A stretch of DNA of 64,000 bases from Absidia repens (taxonomy: Eukaryota > Mucoromycota > Mucoromycetes > Mucorales > Cunninghamellaceae), in the NCBI GenBank assembly GCA_002105175.1, contig MCGE01000001.1:3410001-3474000 (forward strand). Direction: 5' to 3'. The position numbers were made by a program, and so were the translations under genes. Below are positions 1 through 10,098 of this stretch, piece by piece (within the stretch, counting starts at the first letter, position 1; each line of letters opens with the position of its first letter). The notes under the pieces are model-generated. The model saw only the letters and a list, made by a program, of their open reading frames with translations, was not told the DNA's origin and ran no database searches.

Positions 1-111
1 TTTTTTTTTTTGAGAAAAAAAAACTTCTTTCTTGTATCCATATACTTCTATATAATACTCTTATTATACGTACTTTCTCTCTTACCAATCCTCTTTTACA
101 GCCTCACTTTC

Positions 112-1158
112 ATGGACCGACTTTCCAGCTTACCGTCAGAAACGTTATGGAAGATACTCTCCTACCTTACAGCCCATGATCTCTCTTGTATACGAATGGC
201 AAATAAAAAGCTCGCTGTGTTTGCGGATCATCCTTCCCACTGGCGACACCTACATTTAGCACCTCCTCAGCAATACGAAGAAGAACAAAAAGTGGTGTCC
301 TTTTCATCAAGCACATTGACCTTATGGAGTCTCAAGGACCTTCAACGTCTGGTCGGGCCACACCGAAAAATAATTGAATCCATTCAAATCTGGGGTGTTC
401 GTGACAACATTGTGCGGTATATCTTATCCAGTTGCGTGAACTTGACTGATTTGACACTCTGTGGTTGGGCAACACTCTCCGATCATGCCTTCAAGCAACT
501 TCATTCCGATCTCAAATTGCAGCGGCTGATGCTGGTCGGTGCTCCCGAACAACCCAATTATACTTCCCTGGATGCAACGACGTTGGCTCAATTACTTATG
601 CAATGCCCTCTGAAAGAACTATCTCTCGGCTGCCAGGTACATATTCATGCAGAAACATTACTTTTGGAATTGCATAAGCGACAACGCCATGAACATCGAC
701 GACGACGGCAGCAACAACTGCACCTGCAGCTACAGAATTTTTCTTTTTCATCCCCTCCACCTGAAAAACAACATTTATCAACAGCACCTGTACCAGTGTC
801 GCCATCAGTCAAACAAACAGCATCATCATCTTCTTCTTCAACCTACAGCAATAGCAACAACAAAAACAGATTTGCTTGTTCAGAAGAATCATCATCATTG
901 CAACTCCAACGGCTGACGTTAGCAACACGACGCACTTGGTCCACTGAACACGTGATGGCACTCTTCAATACATGTCCTTCCCTCCATCATGTTTGTCTTT
1001 TTCCTGCTGCTGCAGCGGGTGGATTTGATTTGGCGCAGACAAAAAAAATGTGTGACATTATGGATCGGCAGCAACAGCAACAAATGAATGATGGTGACAA
1101 TGTAGCGGATATGATGGTTCATCATTCTACTGAAAGAACGGTGGCATGGCTTGTATAA
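112..1158 (+). CDS. F-box protein with LRR-like C-terminal part
   Basis: The single-exon frame encodes 348 residues from ATG 112. An upstream in-frame extension to base 10 has only a TTG start and lies in AT-rich leader. Residues 1-45 look like an F-box: a SLPSETLWKILSYL motif followed by DLSCIRMANKKL and a Trp-His pair. The middle contains leucine-rich repeat-like strands (LTDLTLCG, LQRLMLVG, LKELSLG, LQRLTLAT). A Gln/His/Arg-rich and poly-Ser linker lies at about residues 195-255. F-box proteins are substrate adaptors of SCF (Skp1-cullin) ubiquitin ligases, so a receptor role is inferred and the target is unknown. An acceptor-like CTTTTACAG just before the ATG would allow a 5' UTR intron. 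The protein is short for an F-box/LRR protein. Confidence 0.75.
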   Translation: MDRLSSLPSETLWKILSYLTAHDLSCIRMANKKLAVFADHPSHWRHLHLAPPQQYEEEQKVVSFSSSTLTLWSLKDLQRLVGPHRKIIESIQIWGVRDNIVRYILSSCVNLTDLTLCGWATLSDHAFKQLHSDLKLQRLMLVGAPEQPNYTSLDATTLAQLLMQCPLKELSLGCQVHIHAETLLLELHKRQRHEHRRRRQQQLHLQLQNFSFSSPPPEKQHLSTAPVPVSPSVKQTASSSSSSTYSNSNNKNRFACSEESSSLQLQRLTLATRRTWSTEHVMALFNTCPSLHHVCLFPAAAAGGFDLAQTKKMCDIMDRQQQQQMNDGDNVADMMVHHSTERTVAWLV

Positions 1159-1623
1159 TCGTGGTTTGATGAGTCCTTTTTTTTTTTTTTTTTTTTTTTT
1201 TTACATTGTAGTTAAAGTATGCCTTTTCTCTTTGTTTTTAGTTTTGTATCATATATTTTTATTCTGTTTTCATTGATTCGATTCTTTTGTGTATTTTAAT
1301 TTTTATTCAACCTCTTTTCCCTCTTCCCTCCAACTTATCATACCATTTATATCAACATTATATTTTACTATTATTGGTATTGTTACAATTACTCAATAAA
1401 ATTCCATTTTGATGGCTTGTTGAATTATGTGTGTCTCTCTGTGTGTGACGCTTGTGGCCTTTAGGCTTAGGATACAAAAATGCGGCCATTAAAGAAGTTT
1501 TCCTAATTTGGATTCTAAGCCCACCTTTTTGCAAAAAAGATGATCTTTTTTTTTTTTTTTCTTTTCCTCTCTCTCTCTTTTTTTTTTTTCCTACGCTAAA
1601 TCCATTTACATTTGACGATCATA
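1159..1623. other. Intergenic, F-box gene 3' region
   Basis: It holds a T-run at 1177-1202, an AATAAA signal at 1395-1400 for the upstream gene, and pyrimidine tracts at about 1549-1590 ahead of the next gene. A signal-peptide exon for the following membrane protein may lie here, but I cannot define one. Confidence 0.5.
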
Positions 1624-3859
1624 ATGGTGTCTGGTTGTTCAGGCATCATTAACGACCGTGTTTATGCAGTCACTCCTACCACCAATTCCTATACCTACTC
1701 TCTCAACTCTACTTCATTCAATGGTACCTCTTTGGGGAATGGTTCTGAATGCCCAAATGTGACCTCATTTATTTTCGCAGCTTGTACTGTTATAAGTAAT
1801 CCACCGACTATTGTCATGCTTGGTACGGATTCCAGTGGAACAGCAGGTAAATTATGAAAAATCGTCCAGCCAATATGGCTTGCATAAATTTAATCATTTT
1901 GATGGTATGTATATGATAGGCGTCCGGCTTTTACAATTTTCATCAGATGGCTTGTGCCAAAAATCTGAAAAGTGGTATTTGATTACTGGAATGATTCAAC
2001 CTGTATCTGTGATTCCTGCATCCTGTGATTCTCAACCATCCACCCCGTGCTTTGCTGTCCTTGGAATATCGTCCTCCACTCGTCAATACATCATTCAATA
2101 CCCTACATCCTTATCATTTAATGGCATAAATCCTATCAGCGTTGGATCAGGTGAATCTTCTATCCATCCAATACTTGCATTACCTCCCACTGATGCCACC
2201 AAACTCTATGTCATTGGTTATCCCACAAAAGATCAAATTTTGGTTTTACCAAACAGTATTGGAACGAGTGGTCAATCCTCCAACGTCAGTACAACTACCA
2301 CCAACTCTCCATATGTAGCATCCACTGCAACAACTATTGCTGGCTATCAACCCTCAGGCAATAACAATCGCATCGGACCTCGTGCGGAATTAACCTATGG
2401 ACCTGACAGTGGCACCAATGGTGCTGGATCATACATCAAATTGGGGTCGACGATCGAAAATGCAGGACCTGCCGTCACTGTGGGAAGCAACATTGTCATT
2501 GTATCTAGTAGCAGCCTCTCTGTGGATATTATCTCAACCTCTTCTTCTGCCTCCTCCTCAGATATTTTGCCTGTTACCAGATTCAGCATACCACCCTCAT
2601 CTCAAGTCCCTAATGCAAACTCTTTGAAAGGAATCGACTCCTTGACCCCTCTTCCGCCGCAAAATGATGACCTACCTAGTATTTGGATCAACTATGATGA
2701 TGGAAATGGTAATCATTTACAAACGTCCAGTCAACAACCGGGACTCTTTGGCTCATCCGATGGTACAGGTTCAAACACACCTAGCGCTGGTAGTACTGAA
2801 AACAGCGGCGCTTCCTCATTATCAACTGGCGCTATTGTTGGCATTGTCATTGGTTGTGTTGCTGGATGTATTCTTCTGGCACTTGTATGCTTCTTCACTA
2901 TACGTCGACGGCGGCGGGGACAACAACAACAACGACAACAACAACAGCGGCAACATATCGGCGGGGACAACGGGAATATCTTATTAGCGGAGAAGACGGT
3001 ATCCACACCGACGACTTATGTCTCAACACCGAATATGGACGACGCTGCTTCAGGGATATCACCCAAAGGTCATGTGCATTATCACAACAACATTATTGAC
3101 ACCAACGATATGCCTCCTCCTCATACAGTGATGACGTCTCTGACCAGGAAAGTCAACAACAGCAATAACAACTCGGATGGAAATTACTACGAACCTTCCA
3201 GCATCAACGAAACGTTGTTATTACAGTCATTTGTTTATACCCTGCACAAGGATGCGCCAAGCTATGCATTTTTCCCACAAGGATACGCCACCCGAACAGC
3301 GACACGAACACACAACCTCCAACATCCTCCTCATCATCATCAACAACAGTCCACCGAATGCACGATCCATTACTTTTCAGCATCCAGTCTCCCCTGGTTC
3401 CGTCAGCTCCTTTATGTCAACGCAAGCTTACAAGACCAACACCGTGCTGCGATAAATCATCATGACGACGACCAAGAAGTAGAAACACCAAGCGCCGCCG
3501 GCTTACATACCTATGATGCTATCACCTTATCCCAACCCACCGCACAGGGTCATTATCAATATATTTGGATCACGTCGCCATTCCATCAGCAGCATACATT
3601 ACAATCGTTACTTTTCGACACCATCACCAGTGGTGGTATTCATTCGGTGGTAGACTGTACGCAATTCTCGTTCAAGGCATGGTCGACGCTATCGATGTTG
3701 AAATCACTGGATTTTTTCCACCAATGTGGCTGGATCCATCGCAAGCTCAATGCGGCGTGCTTTTTCTATGACCAGGCAAGTAGTGTGACGGAGTGGCGTC
3801 TGACTGGGTTTTATCAAGCGATATGGTACACAGGTCTGCCAGAGGAGGAAGAGGAAGCC

Positions 3860-3899
<40 letters not shown>

Positions 3900-4234
3900 G
3901 GGTCGTCGTCGAGTGGGATGAATGGAGTGCGCCGGAGTGCATGGCCGCGGTGGTCTACTACCCGTCGATGGATATTTGGTCGCTGGGATGTGTCTTGTAC
4001 TCTGTCGCGACGGGGAAACGCGCATTCCAACACGTGCATGAATACCAAACGGTGATTCGGTCCGGTCAGCTGCAAACCAAAATCGATACCATGCTGGAGG
4101 AAGTGGCGTTGGTAGATGATTCGTTCAAGGAACTTCTACGTCGCATGCTTCACGTCTCCCCTCATGCGCGTGATTCGCTGCAGAATTTGATCCATTATTG
4201 GATCCAGGTAAATCAATTGGATGACGATGAATGA
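1624..4234 (+). CDS. Single-pass membrane protein with cytoplasmic pseudokinase domain
   Basis: The model is join(1624..1846,1920..4234), 845 residues; the 73-base intron (CAG|GTAAAT...GATAG) restores the frame exactly. The first half is Asn-glycosylation-rich (NST, NGT, NVT) and may be a beta-propeller-like ectodomain. A membrane helix lies at about residues 378-400 (GAIVGIVIGCVAGCILLALV), followed by a basic stop-transfer of Arg residues. The cytoplasmic half ends in a kinase-like C-lobe: IHRKLNAACFF in place of HRDLKPEN (about 680), LTGF in place of DFG, an intact SAPE (about 742) and DIWSLGCVLYSVATGK. No VAIK lysine or glycine loop is evident, so it should be catalytically dead. A poly-Asn run splits the activation-segment region. 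No signal peptide is seen at the chosen start, so an upstream exon may be missing. Topology and pseudokinase status are inferred. Confidence 0.75.
3859..3899 (+). repeat. In-frame CAA/AAC microsatellite (poly-Asn)
   Basis: About 13 tandem AAC codons lie inside the pseudokinase gene, between the DFG-equivalent and the APE motif. The tract keeps the frame and is a likely length-variable site. Confidence 0.9.
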
Positions 4235-4589
4235 TCAGGATTTTTTTTGGGGGGGTTAGTGGTGGGAGGCGCATTTTGTCTTTCGCCTTTTTAGTATTGC
4301 TTTAATTTATATTACCTAGTAGTGTTAGTTAGTTAGTTGTTTTTTATATTGTGCCTTTTTACCTTTTTTTTTTTTTTTTTTAATAAACATGTATCATGTA
4401 TACAACTCCACTAGAACTTTTTCTAACAAATCAACATTTTGTGGGATGCTCTCATGCATTTTTTTATTTTATTTTTTATATGGAAATCTGGTTATTATAT
4501 TTCTATATTGATGATGTTGTATGGCAAAAATCTATTCAAGGTTTTCATTTTCGTATCCTCTCAAAAAAAAAAAAAAAAAAAAAAAAAAA
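4235..4589. other. 3' region of pseudokinase gene
   Basis: It contains a G-run, a T-run, an AATAAA signal at 4382-4387 and a 27-base A-run immediately before repeat copy R1. No gene is seen. Confidence 0.6.
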
Positions 4590-5440
4590 TCGAACCCCGC
4601 CCACGTGGATATATATTTGCTCACCTCTGTTTTTTAATTTTTTCGTCGCTCTTTCTTTTTCTTTTTTTTTTTTTTTTTTGCACCATTCAACTTCTTTGAG
4701 GTCATGGTGGACTTAGATTAGTGCCAGGACTAGTTTAGAAGCGTGTTCAGAACAGGGATGACAAGGTGCATGGGGAAACCCTTTCATTTTGGATCTAGGA
4801 TTTAGAACTACCATTAGTTGGCTTATTCAAGTCTTCATTAGCTTAGTTTAGTATGAGTTTGTCTATAGCTTGTATCTACATCTGAATAAACATATATCTT
4901 TTATCTGATTCCATGAAAAATCTACTTTGGTCTCTCACATGTCTTGTACAATAGATCTCTTTTTCACCGCCAGCACTCCTTTTTAATTAATGTTGACCAT
5001 TATTGTGCTTCAACAAAAAATGTTCCTTTAGTCTTTCTTTGACTTCCGTACAGTGTATTATATTAGCTGCCTTTTACAATTGTTTTCTTATATTAGTGCT
5101 GAACATTCTTAAGATCTTACTTAATTCTCCCTCATGCTTCTCACCTACTAGACTACTTCCCTATCTCCCCCCTCTAGAGACCCAACCGCTGGTTAACAGT
5201 GTTAGGTCACTTGATATTAAAATTAGTCATATTTTTGCTTGACCTATCATGTAAATGAATCTAATTCACCTATGACTACTTGCCCCACCTCCAGAGGCCT
5301 GTGTAGTAACATGTTGACTAGTTCTAAATCACTTGGTATGAAATATGGCGGTATTCCAGTTCTACCAGTCATATCACTCAACCTTTACCATCCCATCAAT
5401 GTAGCCTCCACTAAACTGAGAATACTATAAATATCTATCT
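4590..5440 (+). repeat. Dispersed CACGTG repeat, copy R1 (arm A)
   Basis: The copy begins with the conserved centre CGCCCACGTGGATATATATT (CACGTG at 4602-4607). A pyrimidine tract follows, then a CACCATTCAACTTC segment and the conserved core with GCATGGGGAAACCC at about 4769. An ATCTGAATAAACAT poly(A)-like motif lies at about 4880. Degenerate sub-repeats (TAGTCTCTC...CATGTCTTGTACAATAGATC) continue to about 5430. No second arm is seen upstream, where the pseudokinase gene ends. Short frames inside are not conserved between copies and look non-coding. Family assignment rests on comparing copies by eye. Confidence 0.75.
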
Positions 5441-6504
5441 ATATATATATATGGCCACCTCGTTACTGCTGTTTCTGCTTCTTTTTTTTTTTCCTTTTTC
5501 TTGAGGCATTGAAGTCAGTTGAGCTTCAATGTGCCGCCGACTAAAGTGTCAAATGTAGGAATGGTGGACGGGGTGGAGCGTCATCTATCAGACCCCATAC
5601 TTTCAAGTATTCTCCTCTTTCTATTCTCAGTACGTAGATCAAATTTTTTGGCAATTGTGAAAAGGTTTAAATCCCGCCTTTTTCGGGGAAAGAGTGCCTG
5701 GTGGAAATAACCTACAAGGACGGTCTAGTTTAATATTACTATTCGTGTCATTGTTAGTAATGTTTTTATTTTATTTTATTATATTATTATTATTTTGCCT
5801 CGACATATTTTTATTTTCACCAATTGAGGAAAAGGGAGCCATCTGAAGAGGAGGGGCAGTTACTGTATTGAATATGAATTCAGGGGAGGGGGGGCGTGGT
5901 AGAGATGGATGAAATAAATAGTATGGTATATTGGAATTTTTCAAGATGCTGTTATTTGTTTGAAGTGAAGGCGAATATCATACATAAGATGTATCATTTG
6001 TTTACAATTGTGCTGAAAATCTCTATGATTTATTTCCGCCTGATCATTACACATTTGATGCATACATATGTATGTTTATATTCGTCAGTACAGTACATAC
6101 AGTACATCAATAATCTATATTGCTATCAAAGTTGGTTTTGATGCAACACAGTAGGCGGTGCTAACCCTAAACAGCAGACTTTTTGTGTCATATATGTCAT
6201 GGGAATTGAAGCACAACTGGCAAAATTGATTATTTAGATAATACATGGCTTAGTTTCAATTTCTGCTGTTAAGATGATCATTTATGGCAATGGCAAGATG
6301 CATCGTAGGAAGAATCCAAACGAGAATCCATCATCCGGGCAATCTGCTGATATATTTCATTATCCAGGACGGAACTTGAATCTCATTGGTTTATTCTCAA
6401 CCTTTCTTTTTTATTTTGGTAGGAGGGGATTCTTTTCTTTCTCTTCCTTCCAAGTTCCCCACATTCTCATTCCAAATTCTGTGGAGACAATATTTCTCAT
6501 TATT
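5441..6504. other. Gene-poor AT-rich spacer
   Basis: It holds a TATA-like dinucleotide tract at about 5435-5450, a GGGGAGGGGGGGCG run at about 5884 and repeated GTACAGTA motifs at about 6087-6105. An in-frame upstream ATG at 6274 would extend the next gene by 77 residues of low-quality sequence. I prefer ATG 6505. Confidence 0.45.
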
Positions 6505-7536
6505 ATGACTATACCCATTTTAGCCTTGGAACTTTTATACCTGATCATCGACCACGTACTGGAATCTGAGTTACAACACTATCAACATGTATTTGCTCCT
6601 TCAACAGCTTCAACAGCATTTGAACTATTGGCAACCAATCATACGATTCGAGACTACTTAATGCAGCAAGATCGGTTCCATCGACTTCGACTTTGGCGAT
6701 TACTGAATAGGATTCCACGACAATTCGAACCGGTGCAAATAGCCGTTGGCAATAAGGATGCATTTACCGTACTCTCCATCGATATGTCGACAGAAAAAAT
6801 CACCAACCTCCCTCAAGCTGCGTTACTAGGCAGTGATGCCAGCATGACAGAAACCTTTCTGGTGTTACAAGAAACTTCATCAAGCATACGCGCTTATCGT
6901 GCACACGACGATTACCTGGTATACGCCAAATCTCGAACATCAACAAGTGGATGGAACGGCAATGATCATAATGGCGGCAGCATGCCAAGGACAATGACAG
7001 CAACATCAATAGCAGCAGCGGCAGCAGCAGTAGTGGCAGTATCATCATCATCATCATCATCATCATCAACAACAACAGCAAGTGGATGCGGCAGTGGGTT
7101 CTTAAAAGGCAAGAAAACAAAAAAGGATCCCAATGGAATCACAGGCGGCGCGAACGCGGGCGTGACCTCTACTACTGCTACTACCTGCACAAATGTGAAT
7201 AGTGACAACAACAACAACAACAACATCAATCGCAACCTTGTGTCTTCGGCTGGAAGGATCACTATGGCACTTTTCCCTTTATCCACCTTTTTACGACATG
7301 TCAAATGGTATGCGTTACATCATGACGCTTCTGTGTGGCTATGGAAACGATCCACACGATTTTTCAAAGGCGATAATTTGGATTTGCTCCTTCAACAACG
7401 ATTTAGATATATTTTGGATACCCCTCGACATGCGTTGATTGCTTGGGATCGACCGTACCAGGACAACTTTCGGTTCACTGAAAATGTATTGAACAGCAAC
7501 GTCGAACTTTTTAGCAAGCTTCTGCCTTCCTTTTAG
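6505..7536 (+). CDS. F-box-like protein, otherwise unknown
   Basis: The frame encodes 343 residues. I chose ATG 6505 because the frame then opens with an F-box-like helix (MTIPILALELLYLIIDHVL) after a pyrimidine-rich leader; ATG 6274 is an upstream in-frame alternative. Residues 20-75 (NHTIRDYLMQQDRFHRLRLWRLL) resemble the continuation of fungal F-box-like domains. A low-complexity insert with poly-Ala, poly-Ser and poly-Asn follows, then a basic stretch (KGKKTKKDP). The C-terminal 90 residues are aromatic-rich (HVKWYALHHDASVWLWKRS) and look folded. The function is unknown; an SCF adaptor role is only suggested. An AATAAA signal lies at 7722-7727. Confidence 0.55.
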   Translation: MTIPILALELLYLIIDHVLESELQHYQHVFAPSTASTAFELLATNHTIRDYLMQQDRFHRLRLWRLLNRIPRQFEPVQIAVGNKDAFTVLSIDMSTEKITNLPQAALLGSDASMTETFLVLQETSSSIRAYRAHDDYLVYAKSRTSTSGWNGNDHNGGSMPRTMTATSIAAAAAAVVAVSSSSSSSSSTTTASGCGSGFLKGKKTKKDPNGITGGANAGVTSTTATTCTNVNSDNNNNNNINRNLVSSAGRITMALFPLSTFLRHVKWYALHHDASVWLWKRSTRFFKGDNLDLLLQQRFRYILDTPRHALIAWDRPYQDNFRFTENVLNSNVELFSKLLPSF

Positions 7537-8639
7537 AGGATCGATTGGACCGGACGTGGGAATGTCATTATTATTTCATATACTTTAGTTTTAGTTTTAT
7601 CATATACCTTTTATATTATTATTATTATTGTTATTAGTTTTAGTATTTTGATAAATGATGTCTTTGATATCCATCTTTTACCATTGTTTTATTTGACCTA
7701 TCTTAATTATTTACAAAAATCAATAAACCAGAACAATTTTTATTCTGTATGTAGTCTTCTTGTTCTTTCTGTGATAGCAGGGATACTTTGGTGTATGTTT
7801 TCTAGGTGAGGACATGAATATTTGCCCAAATGTAAAAGGAATTCTGTGAAAAATAAAAATAAAAATGTAGATGATGAAGAGCAAAAGGATTGTCGTTAGA
7901 GGAAATCAAGGCATTGGCAGGAGCTGCCGTAAGAGCGACTGGGAGGGAGGTATTGGAAATGTGGATATATGGGATAGAAAGCATTTTGCCTGAAGTGGCA
8001 TAATGTTACAGAGGGTATGAATGGAATCCACTATCGTCTGCGATCTGTAAATGAAAGGTATGTCTATGCTAGGGGCAACGTTCGTTCTTCTATCTTTTTG
8101 TGATCTTAAACGTTGGCTAAATTAATGACAAAGCAAGAGATGGAAAAAAAAGGCATTGCTCAAATACACTCTCCAAACCTGACTCGTACCGTACACAAGG
8201 CACTTTTCTTGGGTCTAGTATGGCATGAGTTCCCCTCCCCCAAAGAAAAAAAGTAAAATCGGCTTTCAAGGAGCTATAGTGCATTATTTTAGTCATTTTT
8301 TATATTCAACTTTAAAACATTCTCACATTCGCAAAACATTGAGCTACTGGGTAACAAGGGGCATTAAGTGTCGGCGGTAAGGCAAGCTGCCATAGATGAG
8401 TTAAAAAAAAAAAAAAAAAAAGTGTAAAATTCTGAATGGAGGCCATTACATGCACACAGCACTACCTATATTCCATTACATGAACGGTCAAGCAGAAACT
8501 TTTAACAATAAGCGATCTAACCCTGTCAACCAGTGACTGGGTCTTTATGGAGGAGAGAGGGAAGTAGTCATAGTAGATGAACTAGAAAGAAATTGTTTGG
8601 TAGAGCGTTATAACGACAGCCACGATGGGAGAAATTTTT
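7537..8639. other. Gene-poor spacer
   Basis: It contains the 3' UTR of the upstream gene (AATAAA 7722-7727), TTA-rich tracts and an A-run at 8402-8420. I see no gene with coding character on either strand. Confidence 0.5.
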
Positions 8640-9200
8640 CATAATCTGGTAGGTTAGAGTATGGATAATAAAAGGAAATTTTTTTTATTGAAGTATATTG
8701 GAAGATATTAAAACCGAAGACAAGGGATTCATTGCAATAAGGGAAGAATCTCTTGAAAGGATGAGGGGAGAATCAAGTGAGTTCTGACGAATTACCAACA
8801 CTATCTAAAGGAACAATTATAAAAAGACAGCTAATATAATATATTGGACAAAGCCTAAGAAAGACCGAAGAGATATTTTTTATTGAACCAAGTAAAATAT
8901 ATACGTTTTATTTGGTTGTAGATAAAAACATAGACAAACCAATACTAACTAAGCTAATGAAGACTTTAAAAGCCAACTAATGGTAGTTCTAAATCCTAGA
9001 TCCAAAATGAAAGGGTTTCCCCATGCATCTTGTAATCCCTGAGCTGAAAACACTTTTAACCTAATCCTGACACTAATCTAAGTCCAACATGACCTCAAAG
9101 AAGTTGAATGATGAAGAAAAAATAGAAAGAAAAATAGAAGAAAATGAAAAGAAAGAGCGACGAAAAAAAATGAGGCAGTAAATGAAATTCACGTGGGCGG
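8640..9200 (-). repeat. Dispersed CACGTG repeat, copy R2 (arm A)
   Basis: This is the reverse complement of the R1 layout: centre CACGTG at 9190-9195, core with GGGTTTCCCCATGC at about 9013, and a TTTTATTT poly(A)-like complement at about 8907. Sub-repeats run down to a TTTTTTATTGAAGTATATTGG end near 8680. It lacks one internal sub-repeat present in R3 between the poly(A) motif and CTAATATAATATATTGGAC. Confidence 0.75.
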
Positions 9201-10098
9201 AATGTGAAATGTTTTCTGAGATCGCCTTCATGAAAAAAAAAAAAATAGCTGAATCTGAGGCGGCTTTGACTAACTGTCGTTGCTCTCGACGTTCTGTCTA
9301 CAGGAATAAGTCTCAAAAAAAGAATGGTGAAGAAAGTCTTCTTGAAAGCGTTTTTTTTTTAAAAAAAGGATCGTGTGGACGCCATGATTCCGTACTGATC
9401 AGTGTCCAGTCGGGAAGTAGCATTGTGGCAAGTTGAAACAGAGGAATCGGAAGGAAGGTATATATAATGCAAACGATTTCAATGGTCGTCAACGTCGGCC
9501 TAGATCATCCAGCACCTCAAAAAAGGCTGGGTTCTAAATGACCATCAAATATCGCTCAGCGTTCCAACACTGGATCTCCTTAATATGACCGTCATTTTAA
9601 AAAAATAGGCTAATCTTTTAGTTGCTGTTTCTAAAAAGGTGGACGCATAATAATCGTCCATTCGGGGTTTTGTTTCAATGAAAATCCCGCAAAAGTGCGT
9701 CAATCGGACGATGACATTTCTGTTTTTGGTAATTGCTTGCGTTGCTTCTATCCCAAATTCATTGTGTAGATTTTCCTCGCAGTTGACTTTTCCCCAATCT
9801 TGTGTAATTTAATTTTAAAAAGGGTGGTCTATATGGAAATATGGTATACTGGACGTGTTCTGTTGTTATTACATCATTCAAATGGATGAATCAGCAACCG
9901 AGATTCGAGAACAAAGGCGATAAAAAAAAACAAAGCTGGATTATCTGTGAAATGGCGTTAAGTAGAAACACCGATTGACTTGATTTTTTTCATTTTTTGA
10001 ATTAGTAATGCAAAGGTATATAAAAAGGAGGACTTTTTTTTATGTTTTTTTTATTTTTTTTTCCTCACATTATTTCTTAATACTTGAAAACACAAAAA
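9201..10098. other. Spacer upstream of alcohol dehydrogenase
   Basis: No gene is evident. It ends in the ADH promoter: a TATATAAAAAG box at 10017-10027, then T-rich leader before ATG 10099. Confidence 0.5.
10017..10027 (+). promoter_or_regulatory. TATA box of alcohol dehydrogenase gene
   Basis: TATATAAAAAG lies 72 bases before the ADH start codon, followed by a T-rich leader. The position suits a TATA element with transcription starting at about 10050. Confidence 0.6.

Noticed and set aside
5003..5430. Short frames inside repeat R1
   Set aside because: The corresponding positions in R5, R8 and R9 are interrupted and not conserved as protein, so I treat them as chance frames.
4590..5440. Repeat family as solo LTRs of a retrotransposon
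   Set aside because: No TG...CA ends, primer-binding site or internal gag-pol fragments are seen, and the divergent two-arm layout does not fit an LTR. It cannot be fully excluded without genome-wide comparison.
5896..6141. 81-residue plus-strand frame
   Set aside because: Starts at GTG, no domain, composition like surrounding AT-rich DNA.
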